This document shows, piece by piece, positions 18,668 through 26,382 of a DNA stretch of 64,000 nt. A program made the translations under genes and the position numbers. The notes below the pieces were generated by a model. It searched no databases. It had not been told where the DNA came from and saw nothing but the letters and a program-made list of their open reading frames with translations. Origin of the DNA: Flammeovirga sp. EKP202. GTDB lineage: Bacteria; Bacteroidota; Bacteroidia; Cytophagales; Flammeovirgaceae. The stretch spans positions 41,089 to 105,088 of the forward strand of contig NZ_JACVVP010000024.1 in NCBI RefSeq assembly GCF_014534745.1, given 5' to 3'. The number at the start of each line of letters is the position of its first letter. The first letter of the stretch is position 1.

Positions 18668-19642
18668 TTATTTCTTTCTCTCCACAACATAAGTAATCAA
18701 CTCATGCAAAGCTTGACGGTATTCTGAATCAGGTAATTCATCAAGAATTTGTCTCCCTTCCTTAATGTATTCATGCATGGTTTTTTCTGCATATTCCAAA
18801 CCACCTGATTGTCTTACAAACTCAATAATCTCACGGACTACTTTCTGGTTTGTATTTTGAGTCTTTATTTTAAAAATGATTTCTCTCTTTTTTAACCATC
18901 CAGCATTGTTCAATGCATAGATCAGAGGTAGTGTCATTTTCTTTTCTTTAATATCAATGCCAAGAGGTTTTCCAATCTCATCTGTTCCATAATCAAACAA
19001 ATCGTCTTTGATCTGAAAAGCAATACCGATTTTCTCCCCCATGAGTCGCATTTTGTCTACAATCTCCTGAGATGCTCCTGCCGATGAAGCCCCCACTGCA
19101 GTACAAGCCGCTATCAAAGTAGCTGTCTTTTGTCTGATGATTTCAAAGTAAACATCTTCAGTGATGTCTAATCGTCTTGCTTTTTCAATCTGCATCAATT
19201 CCCCTTCACTCATTTCACGAACGGCAGTTGACACGTATTTCAGCAATTCAAAATCTTCATTTTCAACAGACAACAATAAGCCTTTTGATAAGAGATAATC
19301 TCCCACAAGAACGGCAGTTTTATTTTTCCATAATGCTTTAATGGAAAAGAAGCCTCTTCTGTAATCTGCATCATCTACCACATCGTCATGTACTAATGTG
19401 GCCGTGTGCAATAATTCAATTAAAGCAGCTCCTCTGTAGGTTTGATCTATAATTTTTCCAGTTGCTCCAGCAGTCAAAAATACCATGATAGGTCTCATCT
19501 GCTTTCCTTTACTTTTCACAATGTAGCTCATGATACGGTCTAACAGCGCTACATCGCTTTTCATAAAATAGCGGAACTTCTTTTCGAATTCAATCATTTG
19601 GTCCTTCACAGGACGTTGAAAATCCCCTAATACCTTCGGCAT
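18668..19642 (-). CDS. Trans-polyprenyl diphosphate synthase (menaquinone side chain)
   Basis: 324 residues of the all-helical polyprenyl synthetase fold. The first Asp-rich motif is HDDVVDDADYRRG, the second IKDDLFDYGTDE, and the chain-length region SKGKQMRPIMVFL precedes the first motif. These bind Mg-diphosphate for repeated addition of isopentenyl diphosphate. The sequence is of the long-chain IspB/HepT type. Location directly before menD argues that the product is the octaprenyl- or heptaprenyl-type tail of menaquinone. The start is an ATG 3 bp after the rsmG stop. Exact chain length cannot be read by eye. Confidence 0.93.
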   Translation of the reverse strand: MPKVLGDFQRPVKDQMIEFEKKFRYFMKSDVALLDRIMSYIVKSKGKQMRPIMVFLTAGATGKIIDQTYRGAALIELLHTATLVHDDVVDDADYRRGFFSIKALWKNKTAVLVGDYLLSKGLLLSVENEDFELLKYVSTAVREMSEGELMQIEKARRLDITEDVYFEIIRQKTATLIAACTAVGASSAGASQEIVDKMRLMGEKIGIAFQIKDDLFDYGTDEIGKPLGIDIKEKKMTLPLIYALNNAGWLKKREIIFKIKTQNTNQKVVREIIEFVRQSGGLEYAEKTMHEYIKEGRQILDELPDSEYRQALHELITYVVERKK

Positions 19643-19645
19643 ATA

Positions 19646-20290
19646 TTATTTATTCTTCGTAACTGGAACGTAAGCAATCTTTTTTGTCTCAAAGAAATCC
19701 TCCTCGTAGAGGTCTTTCATATCAAACAACTTGTATTTCTTTTTGTTTAATTTGGAGAACTCTTCTGTCAAATCTCCTCCTTTCAAACAAATAATACCGT
19801 TATTCAGCTCATGTCCTTGTTGGAAAGCTACTTTAGATCTTACCCATCTTAAAAGCACGTCAATTCTTGTTACGGCTCTTGATACGATAAAGTCATACTC
19901 TCCATCTACTTTTTCGGCTCTCATTTGCTCCGCCTTCACATTTGTCAAACCAATTGTCTTTGCAATTTCATTGACCACGTTAACCTTCTTTGCAATAGAG
20001 TCTACAAGGTGAAACTTTACATTTGGAAAAAATATGGCTAAAGGAATTCCCGGAAATCCTCCTCCTGTCCCTACATCTAAGATTTCAGTACCTGGCTTAA
20101 ACTCGATAATCTTAGCAATACTTAATGAGTGTAATACGTGACGTTCGTATAAGTTATCAATATCTTTTCTTGAAATAACATTGACCTTCTCATTCCATTC
20201 TGCATAGAGGTCTCTCAACTGTGCAAATTGATTTTTTTGTACTGAAGTTAAATCAGGAAAATATTTTTCGATAATATCTATTTGTGCCAT
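19646..20290 (-). CDS. rsmG: 16S rRNA (guanine-N7)-methyltransferase RsmG
   Basis: 214 residues from the ATG at 20290. The frame extends ten codons further to a TTG at 20320, but RsmG proteins usually begin near here. It methylates N7 of G527 in 16S rRNA using S-adenosylmethionine. The cofactor site is EILDVGTGGGFPGIPLAI, followed by KFHLVDSIAKKVNVVNEIAK and the family motif DFIVSRAVTRIDVLL. It is the first gene of the rsmG - polyprenyl synthase - menD operon. Two TAnnTTTG-type boxes lie just upstream at 20318-20325 and 20335-20342 (minus strand), neither with a clear TTG partner. Confidence 0.95.
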   Translation of the reverse strand: MAQIDIIEKYFPDLTSVQKNQFAQLRDLYAEWNEKVNVISRKDIDNLYERHVLHSLSIAKIIEFKPGTEILDVGTGGGFPGIPLAIFFPNVKFHLVDSIAKKVNVVNEIAKTIGLTNVKAEQMRAEKVDGEYDFIVSRAVTRIDVLLRWVRSKVAFQQGHELNNGIICLKGGDLTEEFSKLNKKKYKLFDMKDLYEEDFFETKKIAYVPVTKNK

Positions 20291-20882
20291 AAATTTTTGT
20301 TCACTTTTCTGAAGGTCCAAATTTAAGGATATTTCAAAGGTATCTTAAAATTATTGTCGAGATTATTCCATAATATTTCTCAAATCTATGTTTTTTGGAT
20401 ATTCTGACTCTAAGTACCTTTAGGAATCCTAAATTTTAGAGGGAAAATTTCACTTTTTAAGGATCATTCAAGGCATTTTTGAAAATTCAATGATCAGAGA
20501 CACGTCAAAATAGTTTATAAATTCATCGTTTTTTAATTAAAAATAGGTTTCAAACTCTTATTTCTGATTGCTCCAAAAGAAAATAACCTTCCGTAAATTG
20601 AAAAAAAGAGATAGGTTATGGTGCCATTTTCTTGACAAAATACCACATGTAAACAATTTAGGTTTTGAGTCATTTTTCAACATAAAACCTTATTTCAAAA
20701 GCCATTTCCCCTCAATAACCGTTTTAGAAGAAAAGATAATGTTTCCTTTTTGAGGAATAAAAGGCATTTCCAACGTAAATTCCTTACATGCTTTATTATT
20801 CCATAATTGAACAAAAAAGAGAAAACAGATGTAATAGATGCAAACAATCTGAATAACTGTTTTACATAAACCTAATATTATT
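20291..20882. other. Intergenic region between rsmG and the STAS-like gene
   Basis: 592 bp between divergent genes. It should contain the promoters of both. A short minus-strand frame around 20690-20780 (reading EMPFIPQKGNIIFSS) looks faintly protein-like and could be a gene remnant, but there is no support beyond that. Confidence 0.4.
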
Positions 20883-21281
20883 ATGACCAACTTTACCACG
20901 GATATCAACAGCAGAAATAATACGCTCACCATACGTATGAGGGGCTTTTTTCAACCGGATGCTTTTACAGAAAACCTTGAAAGTACGCTAAAAGATATCC
21001 AAAGTGGAAAGCCAGCGGTTGTACTATTAGATGCTCGATTCGTTAAAAGCGGATGGATGTCATCAAACCCTTGGTTAGTAAGTTGGTTTATCCCAAAAAT
21101 ACTACTATTGAAAGTAAAACATTTTGGAGTAATCATCGAAGACGACTGTGATCCGTTCACAAGGTTTTCGATCATCAATCTAGAACACTTACTTGAAAAT
21201 GAAACCAGTTTTAAAATAAAATTATTCGAATCTCCAGAAGAAGCCGCAATTTGGGGAAGAGATAATATTAAAGCAGCATAA
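20883..21281 (+). CDS. STAS/SpoIIAA-like domain protein
   Basis: 132 residues with no signal peptide. The layout is a beta/alpha repeat: a short N-terminal sheet (TLTIRMRGFFQPDAF), a buried strand AVVLLDARFVKSG, a hydrophobic helix NPWLVSWFIPKILLL, then KHFGVIIEDDCDPFTRF and a C-terminal SPEEAAIWGRD helix. This order fits the SpoIIAA/SEC14-like STAS group found in many bacteria as small cytoplasmic regulators, though the match is by eye. No partner anti-sigma gene lies next to it. It is monocistronic, with a terminator 40 bp after the stop. Confidence 0.6.
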   Translation: MTNFTTDINSRNNTLTIRMRGFFQPDAFTENLESTLKDIQSGKPAVVLLDARFVKSGWMSSNPWLVSWFIPKILLLKVKHFGVIIEDDCDPFTRFSIINLEHLLENETSFKIKLFESPEEAAIWGRDNIKAA

Positions 21282-21322
21282 TAATTTTAAAAATATTTGG
21301 GTGGTTTATCACAGTTATTCTG

Positions 21323-21358
21323 TGAGAGGGGTCTCTTGGTCAGAGACCTCATTTTTTT
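21323..21358 (+). terminator. Rho-independent terminator after the STAS-like gene
   Basis: Stem of GAGGGGTCTC / GAGACCTC type around a TTGGTCA loop, followed by A and T7. Confidence 0.85.
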
Positions 21359-21420
21359 ATCTAATTTTTCTGGTCGTTTCTTGATAAGAACGTATCAAAA
21401 ATGACCCTTTTTGATAGTAA

Positions 21421-21605
21421 GAAAACAAATGGATGCATATGCCCCCATTATAATGTGGCACACCTCAACCTTAGGAAGGTGACAATCTCAACCGGATAGA
21501 GATTCGTGAAATTCCCTGAGAACTTGGACTCCCAAAAACAACTTTCTACATAAAAGTAGATAAAGGTCAATTTTGAATATATAGTTATCAAAAATTGACC
21601 TTTAT
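21421..21605 (+). ncRNA. Candidate structured small RNA ending in a terminator-like hairpin
   Basis: There is no open frame, yet the stretch is less AT-rich than its flanks and packed with local hairpins. They are a CATTATAATG palindrome, ACCTT-AGG-AAGGT (about 21468-21480) and AATCTC-GAGATT (21484-21504). It ends with a perfect 15-bp stem (about 21560-21574 with 21591-21605) followed by TGTTTT. It lies between the terminator of the STAS-like gene and the convergent immunity-like gene. I recognise no known RNA class, and transcription is unproven. Confidence 0.35.
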
Positions 21606-21664
21606 GTTTTAACTATCCTCTTTTTTATTTGAAGTTATAAGTTGGAAACTTATTCTATAGCCTA

Positions 21665-21715
21665 GTTCTAAGTAACGCCTGACGGCTTGATACTTAGAAC
21701 AGTGGGGGGGGGTAG
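21665..21715. repeat. Cruciform-type inverted repeat followed by a run of nine G
   Basis: Perfect 10-bp inverted repeat GTTCTAAGTA / TACTTAGAAC (21665-21674 with 21691-21700), with an inner GCC-TGAC-GGC stem, then AGT and G9. A G9 run is out of character in this AT-rich DNA. It could be the terminator or boundary of the island, or a slippage-prone tract. Confidence 0.55.
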
Positions 21716-21720
21716 GGAAT

Positions 21721-22245
21721 TTATTCCTTTAAATAAATAATATTAGGTCCACTGATATATGAAATTTTAGGATTTGACTTCTTATAAATCACATAATTAT
21801 CCTTTTGATTTATCTTTTTCCAATTTCTATTAGATTCTAAAGATCTATGATATAAACGATCTTTAACTTTATAGTCGTAGCTTAGGTTATATTCACTAAC
21901 TCTAAGTTTTTCAATTTGAACTGAATCAAAATTTTCTACATCATCTATAATATGTTTATTATAAATAATTAAAGAATAACTTGGATCATCAACATTATAT
22001 TTGACATATAATTTTTCAGATGTAAACAATTCATTTGAAAAGTTTTTTCGTGTTTTATATTCAACATCATTTACATTATAAATATATACTGCGTCATTAC
22101 CGATAATACCAATAACTTTAGCTATTGTACTGTTACCATTAGCTATAATTAGCTTATCCTTTTGATTTATATGAATATAAAACAAAGCAAAACCAATTAG
22201 AATTATTGAAATTATAGATAAACTTAACTTATCTTTTTTTTGCAT
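21721..22245 (-). CDS. Immunity-like membrane-anchored protein 2
   Basis: 174 residues: a short Lys-rich start, one membrane helix (LSIISIILIGFALFYIHI), then an extracytoplasmic part. The mature part contains two similar beta units, each with a Y-x-(V)-x-D-x-x-Y-(K/R) strand pair followed by a KLYVKYNVDDPSYS-like or NYVIYKKSNPKIS-like segment. The same twofold plan is in the neighbouring gene at 22516, and it resembles DUF3592-type repeats. The ATG lies only 3 bp after the stop of a toxin-tip-like fragment (22249-22517), the usual spacing of an immunity gene behind its toxin. The gene is intact although its partner is broken. The immunity role is inferred from context. Confidence 0.5.
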   Translation of the reverse strand: MQKKDKLSLSIISIILIGFALFYIHINQKDKLIIANGNSTIAKVIGIIGNDAVYIYNVNDVEYKTRKNFSNELFTSEKLYVKYNVDDPSYSLIIYNKHIIDDVENFDSVQIEKLRVSEYNLSYDYKVKDRLYHRSLESNRNWKKINQKDNYVIYKKSNPKISYISGPNIIYLKE

Positions 22246-22248
22246 TTC

Positions 22249-22517
22249 CTATTGTTTTAAAATTTTACTTAGTTCAGAATTCTTTGCTTTATCATTAGTA
22301 TAATTTGCTGTACCAGAAACATATATATTCATAATTTTTTCATTACCTTGAATTACTGATTCAATGCCGATTGCTTACATTTATTGCATTGGGTGCTTTT
22401 GTGTGGTTATTACTACCTGTCCTGAATTTTTTAACTACTTTTTGTGCTGCATTACCCTCTTCTAAAATTTTGACTGACTTAGAATTCAGTAAACCTGAAG
22501 CAAAGTCAGAGAAAGCT
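22249..22517 (-). pseudogene. Displaced toxin-tip-like fragment 2, frameshifted
   Basis: Starting exactly at the stop codon of the gene before it, the minus strand reads IAFSDFASGLLNSKS... to ...NAINVSNRH and then hits a stop. The next frame continues as AIGIESVIQGNEKIMN to SELSKILKQ and a stop at 22249. One indel near 22375 would join them into a roughly 85-residue C-terminal tail. It has no start codon. This is the form of orphan C-terminal toxin modules seen behind polymorphic toxin genes. I cannot name the toxin family. Confidence 0.45.
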
Positions 22518-23034
22518 ATTCAATCATTTCAATGTAAGCAATTTTATTATTATCACGATTTACATAGATGATATAATCATTAAGGTTTAAGTCAAAAATA
22601 AAATTGTCTGGTGCAAGTTGATACCTCTTTATCGTCTCACCATGAACTTGATACTTAAAAAAAATAGCATTATTACCTCTCCATCTAAAATGAGATGATA
22701 CTTCTATAGGTTTTATTTTGAAATATTCTTTTTTATCAAATATTGGCTTATCCCAAAAAACCCATATATCACCGATATCGTCTTTCGAAATTGCAATATT
22801 ATATTTCTCACCGACACATAAATATCTATAAGGCCTACTTCTTTTTTTTCTAAAATATAGACCTCTATCAGTCCGATATTCAAGAGTTGTATTACTTCCT
22901 GTATTTATAATATTACAAAATGAAATATCTCCTGTTTCCTTTATTCTTTGCTTTTTTATTGGTCTATAAATAAGTAAATATGTAAATAGTATTGCACTAA
23001 ATGTATATATTAAAATATTTTTATTTTTGTCCAT
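22516..23034 (-). CDS. Immunity-like membrane-anchored protein 1
   Basis: 172 residues from the ATG at 23034; the frame begins three codons earlier at a TTG. A single N-terminal membrane helix (ILIYTFSAILFTYLLIY) is followed by two related beta units: TTLEYRTDRGLYFRKK...KYNIAISKDDIGDIWV, and IFFKYQVHGETIKRYQL...DYIIYVNRDNNKIAYI. The plan is the same as in the gene at 21721, so the two are distant paralogues. It sits 55 bp downstream of another decayed tail (stop at 23090) and is itself directly followed by a second one. Low GC and isolated neighbours suggest an acquired island. The immunity role is inferred. Confidence 0.5.
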   Translation of the reverse strand: MDKNKNILIYTFSAILFTYLLIYRPIKKQRIKETGDISFCNIINTGSNTTLEYRTDRGLYFRKKRSRPYRYLCVGEKYNIAISKDDIGDIWVFWDKPIFDKKEYFKIKPIEVSSHFRWRGNNAIFFKYQVHGETIKRYQLAPDNFIFDLNLNDYIIYVNRDNNKIAYIEMIE

Positions 23035-23089
23035 AATTACCAAAGTTTGAAAATACCTTCTCTATCTTTTTTATCATTAAAACTTTGTT

Positions 23090-23325
23090 TTACTGCTCAC
23101 CACCAGCTCCACCAAAAACTTCTTTTACATTATTTCCTACATTTTCAATTGCAGACTTATTAAATACCGTGCTTCATTTAATTTTTGTTTGGTACCATTT
23201 AGTTGTGCATCTAAATCCATTTTTTGGGGTTTGTAGAGTTTACCATAAATTTGTTAGCCTTTTTCAATTAAGTATCACCAATACCTTTAGAAACTATACC
23301 TCTCAATACCCGCCATATTCATACC
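23090..23325 (-). pseudogene. Displaced toxin-tip-like fragment 1, multiply disrupted
   Basis: Three frames are needed to follow the readable peptide on the minus strand: RGIVSKGIGDT-stop-LKKANK, then YGKLYKPQKMDLDAQLNGTK and QKLNEA, then NKSAIENVGNNVKEVFGGAGGEQ with a stop at 23090. There are at least two frameshifts and one internal stop and no usable start. It looks like the decayed C-terminal end of a large secreted protein whose body is missing. It lies upstream of the intact immunity-like gene 22516-23034. Confidence 0.4.
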
Positions 23326-23463
23326 AAACGGATAGTATTACTTTTCTTGAAAATTTAATAATTAAGGTAGAAATGATATGTTATATAATACCCAAAACCC
23401 TCAAAAAAACCTTCTCCTAAACATGAACTTCAAGTTGAATTCATTTAATTTGCATTTTTATTT

Positions 23464-23470
23464 AAAGGAG
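23464..23470 (+). promoter_or_regulatory. Strong Shine-Dalgarno site of ruvC
   Basis: AAAGGAG seven bases before the ATG at 23478. Such a site is unusual in this window, where most genes show only A-rich leaders, and it fixes the ruvC start. Confidence 0.6.
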
Positions 23471-23477
23471 AGAATAG

Positions 23478-24047
23478 ATGTTAGCCACTGTAAAAGAAAA
23501 ATTAGTTTTAGGTATTGACCCAGGTACTCAAGTGATGGGTTATGGTCTTATTTTAGCCAAAGGACAAAAGCTAACATTGATTCAATATGGAGTGATTCAC
23601 CTAAAAAAATACTCTTCTCATGCTTTAAAATTAAAGAAAATCCACGAGCGAATTACGTCTATATTAGAGGAATATGCTCCGGATGAAGTGGCTTTGGAAG
23701 CTCCTTTTGTGGGACAAAATGTACAGTCTGCTTTAAAACTTGGAAGAGCACAAGGAGTAGCGATGTCTGCCGCCCTAATGAGGGATATCCCGATTACTGA
23801 GTATGCTCCCAAAAAAGTAAAATCAGCCGTTACAGGCAATGGTAATGCTTCAAAAGAGCAGGTGGCAAATATGATTGAAAAGTTACTGAAGTTTAAAATT
23901 GATGATCAATCGCTCTTTGACGCTACAGATGCTTTGGGGGTAGCCATCACACACATTTTCCAAAATGGAGTCAACACTGCTAAGAAAAAATCTTGGTCTA
24001 CGTTTATTGCCAATAACCCAAGTCGTGTTTCAAAAACTAAAAAATAA
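23478..24047 (+). CDS. ruvC: Holliday junction resolvase RuvC
   Basis: 189 residues of RNase H-fold nuclease, which cuts Holliday junctions symmetrically together with the RuvAB motor. The four acidic/His positions are visible: Asp14 (GIDPGT), Glu74 (ALEAPFVGQN), and Asp148, Asp151 and His159 in the C-terminal DATDALGVAITH block. NVQSALKLGRAQGVA matches the dimer/DNA-binding region. A basic tail of about 25 residues follows the fold. It is convergent with, and only 6 bp from, the histidine kinase gene. ruvA and ruvB are not in the window. Confidence 0.97.
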   Translation: MLATVKEKLVLGIDPGTQVMGYGLILAKGQKLTLIQYGVIHLKKYSSHALKLKKIHERITSILEEYAPDEVALEAPFVGQNVQSALKLGRAQGVAMSAALMRDIPITEYAPKKVKSAVTGNGNASKEQVANMIEKLLKFKIDDQSLFDATDALGVAITHIFQNGVNTAKKKSWSTFIANNPSRVSKTKK

Positions 24048-24053
24048 TCGTTG

Positions 24054-26024
24054 TTAGGAAGCTACACTTTTTTTAATATCCAAAGGTACTTTCACGATAA
24101 AAGCACTACCTTTCCCTTCTTCACTTTCGCAAATAATATCGCCTTTCATGGCTTCGATAAACTTTTTTGCGATACTTAATCCTAAGCCCGTCGATGATTC
24201 ACCACCAGTTGGTTTAGCTGATAAACGTTGAAATTTCCCAAACATGCGTTGCATATCATTTTTGGAAATGCCCGGCCCGTTGTCTTTAATGATCACACTT
24301 GCTTGTTGTTCATTACAAACTTTCACCTCTACTTCAATTTTCTCATTTTTTGGAGAGAATTTAATCGCGTTACTCAACAAGTTGTCCAATACTTGTCTAA
24401 CTCCATTAGGGTCCGCAAAAACGGTTACAGGCTTCAGTTTTTGAATAATCTGAATTTCTTTTTTCTCGGCCGTGTGTTCGCAATTTTCTACGACAGTCTC
24501 TACTACCTCATCGATATCAAAAGAACTCATATTTAAGTTCATATGCCCTGCCTCAATCGCTTTTACATCCAAGATTCTTGTAATCATCTCATTCATGCGT
24601 AGCAAAGCATTTTTCACACCCTTAGCACAATCTTGATTATCTCCATCCAGTTCTACTTCCAATAATTGAGAAAGTGTCAAGGCTGAAGTCAAAGGGTTTC
24701 TTAGATCATGAGCAACTACTCCTATCAGGTGGTTTTTTTCTTCATTGAGATTATTCAACAATTCATTATGCTCTTTTACTTCATTATTTCGAAGTGCAAG
24801 TTCCTTTTGTTGATGTTGTAAAAGCTCGTTAGCTGCTGTCAGTCTTTTGGTCAATTCTCTTTGCTTTAAACGCTCTTTGATAAACACCATAATCACCCCA
24901 ATCAGTAAGAAAGAAATGACTAGAGAAGCGATGGTCACCACCAACTGTTTGTCCATACTTGCCTCTTGTGCCTTTTTTTGTTCCTCTAAGAGTTTATTCT
25001 TTGCCTCCTGTTCGTTAAACCTTACCTGCGTTTCTAATAACGCAACTTCACGCATTTTTTCTTGTGTAAATACACTGTCATAAAGTGCATGAGACTGACG
25101 ATTATATTTCAAAGCCGATTTATAATCTCCCTTTCTCTCGTATAGTTCTGACAATTGTGACGAAGCTCCCATTAACTCATGTCTAGCTTCTAAAGTAGTG
25201 GCTAACTCGTAACTTTGCTGAGCATAATGTAAAGCCGAATCCAATCGGTTCATATCAATATAAAGGCCGGCAATATTACTTGAGACTTGGGTCAATCCCC
25301 TTTTGTCGTCCAACCTTTTTAAGATCGCATAGGCATCTTTATAGGCTCTTAATGATTGTCCTATTTCACCCACAATTCTGTAAACAATGGCAATATCGTT
25401 GTAAGAATAGGCCAAGGCATTCTTCTGTTTTTCTTTAGTTCTTATTTGAATGGCTTTTTTGTGGTAAGCCAGCGATTTTTCGTACTGTTGTTGATAGAAA
25501 AGAATATTAGCCATATTACTGTAGGCCAAAGCTCTCAAACGTGCGGAAGATGAATCGTTTAATAATTCCAACCCTTCTTTGTAATAATTGTAAGCTTTAT
25601 CATGTTCCCCTTGTACTTCGTAGGCTTTTCCAAGATTTTGAATCGAGACATTCCATGCAGAGGTATCTCCAAGGTTTTTTGCAATAGTAGAAGATTCGAA
25701 ATAATCTTTAAGTGCCTCGCTGTATTCCGCTTGATAATAATGAACTACGCCTTTGAGGTGATATGCTTTTTGTAGATCTATTTGGTCATCAATCTGCAGT
25801 GCATTCTGAATGGCAAGATCAGCAAAGTATAATGCAGAATCTAAATCAGACTGATTATAGAGCGTACAAAGAGACAAGAGGTCTTTGATGTAATTTTCAT
25901 TGACTTCTTGCAACTTGATATTTTTCCTTAAACTATCAATTTCGAGGTTCTTTTCAGATTCTAAAGATTGAGCGGAGAGTGATAGTGAAAAAATAAGTGT
26001 AACAAATAGCAAATAGTTTTTCAA
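24054..26024 (-). CDS. TPR-containing sensor histidine kinase
   Basis: About 656 residues from a TTG at 26024, which gives a clean signal peptide (KNYLLFVTLIFSLSLSAQ). No in-frame ATG precedes it, and the frame itself extends to 26072. Residues about 60-330 hold six or so TPR units (NLGKAYEVQGEHDKAYNYYKEGLELL, then SNMANILFYQQQYEKSLAYHKKA). A coiled coil and a single membrane helix (VVTIASLVISFLLIGVIMVFI) follow. The kinase core has the H-box VVAHDLRNPLTSAL, the N-box DNLLSNAIKFSP, and the G-boxes DNGPGIS and STGLGLSIAKK. The periplasmic TPR array is the likely sensor. No response regulator is adjacent, so this is an orphan kinase. Confidence 0.93.
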   Translation of the reverse strand: MKNYLLFVTLIFSLSLSAQSLESEKNLEIDSLRKNIKLQEVNENYIKDLLSLCTLYNQSDLDSALYFADLAIQNALQIDDQIDLQKAYHLKGVVHYYQAEYSEALKDYFESSTIAKNLGDTSAWNVSIQNLGKAYEVQGEHDKAYNYYKEGLELLNDSSSARLRALAYSNMANILFYQQQYEKSLAYHKKAIQIRTKEKQKNALAYSYNDIAIVYRIVGEIGQSLRAYKDAYAILKRLDDKRGLTQVSSNIAGLYIDMNRLDSALHYAQQSYELATTLEARHELMGASSQLSELYERKGDYKSALKYNRQSHALYDSVFTQEKMREVALLETQVRFNEQEAKNKLLEEQKKAQEASMDKQLVVTIASLVISFLLIGVIMVFIKERLKQRELTKRLTAANELLQHQQKELALRNNEVKEHNELLNNLNEEKNHLIGVVAHDLRNPLTSALTLSQLLEVELDGDNQDCAKGVKNALLRMNEMITRILDVKAIEAGHMNLNMSSFDIDEVVETVVENCEHTAEKKEIQIIQKLKPVTVFADPNGVRQVLDNLLSNAIKFSPKNEKIEVEVKVCNEQQASVIIKDNGPGISKNDMQRMFGKFQRLSAKPTGGESSTGLGLSIAKKFIEAMKGDIICESEEGKGSAFIVKVPLDIKKSVAS

Positions 26025-26382
26025 ACGAATAGCATTAATATAGATAATAATATTATCCCCAAGGGACTTCAATATATAAAGACAACGTTAAACTGTAAAG
26101 GTTGCAAGAAAGATTTTATTTCAGTTTAATATTATTTAAGTTAATATTGAAGGAAAACAGCTTCACAAAAAAATGACTATATTCAGCTTCCAGTTTGTAC
26201 TATTTAACCTTCATAAGTGTCAAATTGATTGAAGACCTATTACATAAATTCAGGTCTTTAGAATATTCACTAAATTGTAAAGATAACCAAGTCAAGATTA
26301 CTTAATCACTTAAATTTTAGCTTTAAATAAAGTACCATCTTATAAAATTTCATTACATATCCTTTTAAAAACAAACTACTCT
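26025..26382. other. Divergent promoter region between kinase and CarboxypepD_reg-like gene
   Basis: 358 bp, AT-rich. The only visible structure is a 7-bp inverted repeat AAGACCT/AGGTCTT near 26232-26258. Promoters for both flanking genes should be here, but no box is clear. Confidence 0.4.

Noticed and set aside
20568..20932. Short frames on both strands in the rsmG/STAS spacer
   Set aside because: Unlikely composition and no ribosome site; at most one gene remnant, which is mentioned in the spacer entry.
21481..21540. CCCTGAGA string resembling part of a TPP riboswitch
   Set aside because: The second TPP helix and its conserved core are absent, and no thiamine gene lies downstream.
23085..23420. 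111-codon plus-strand frame before ruvC
   Set aside because: It is the antisense of the decayed toxin-tip fragment and looks like no protein.
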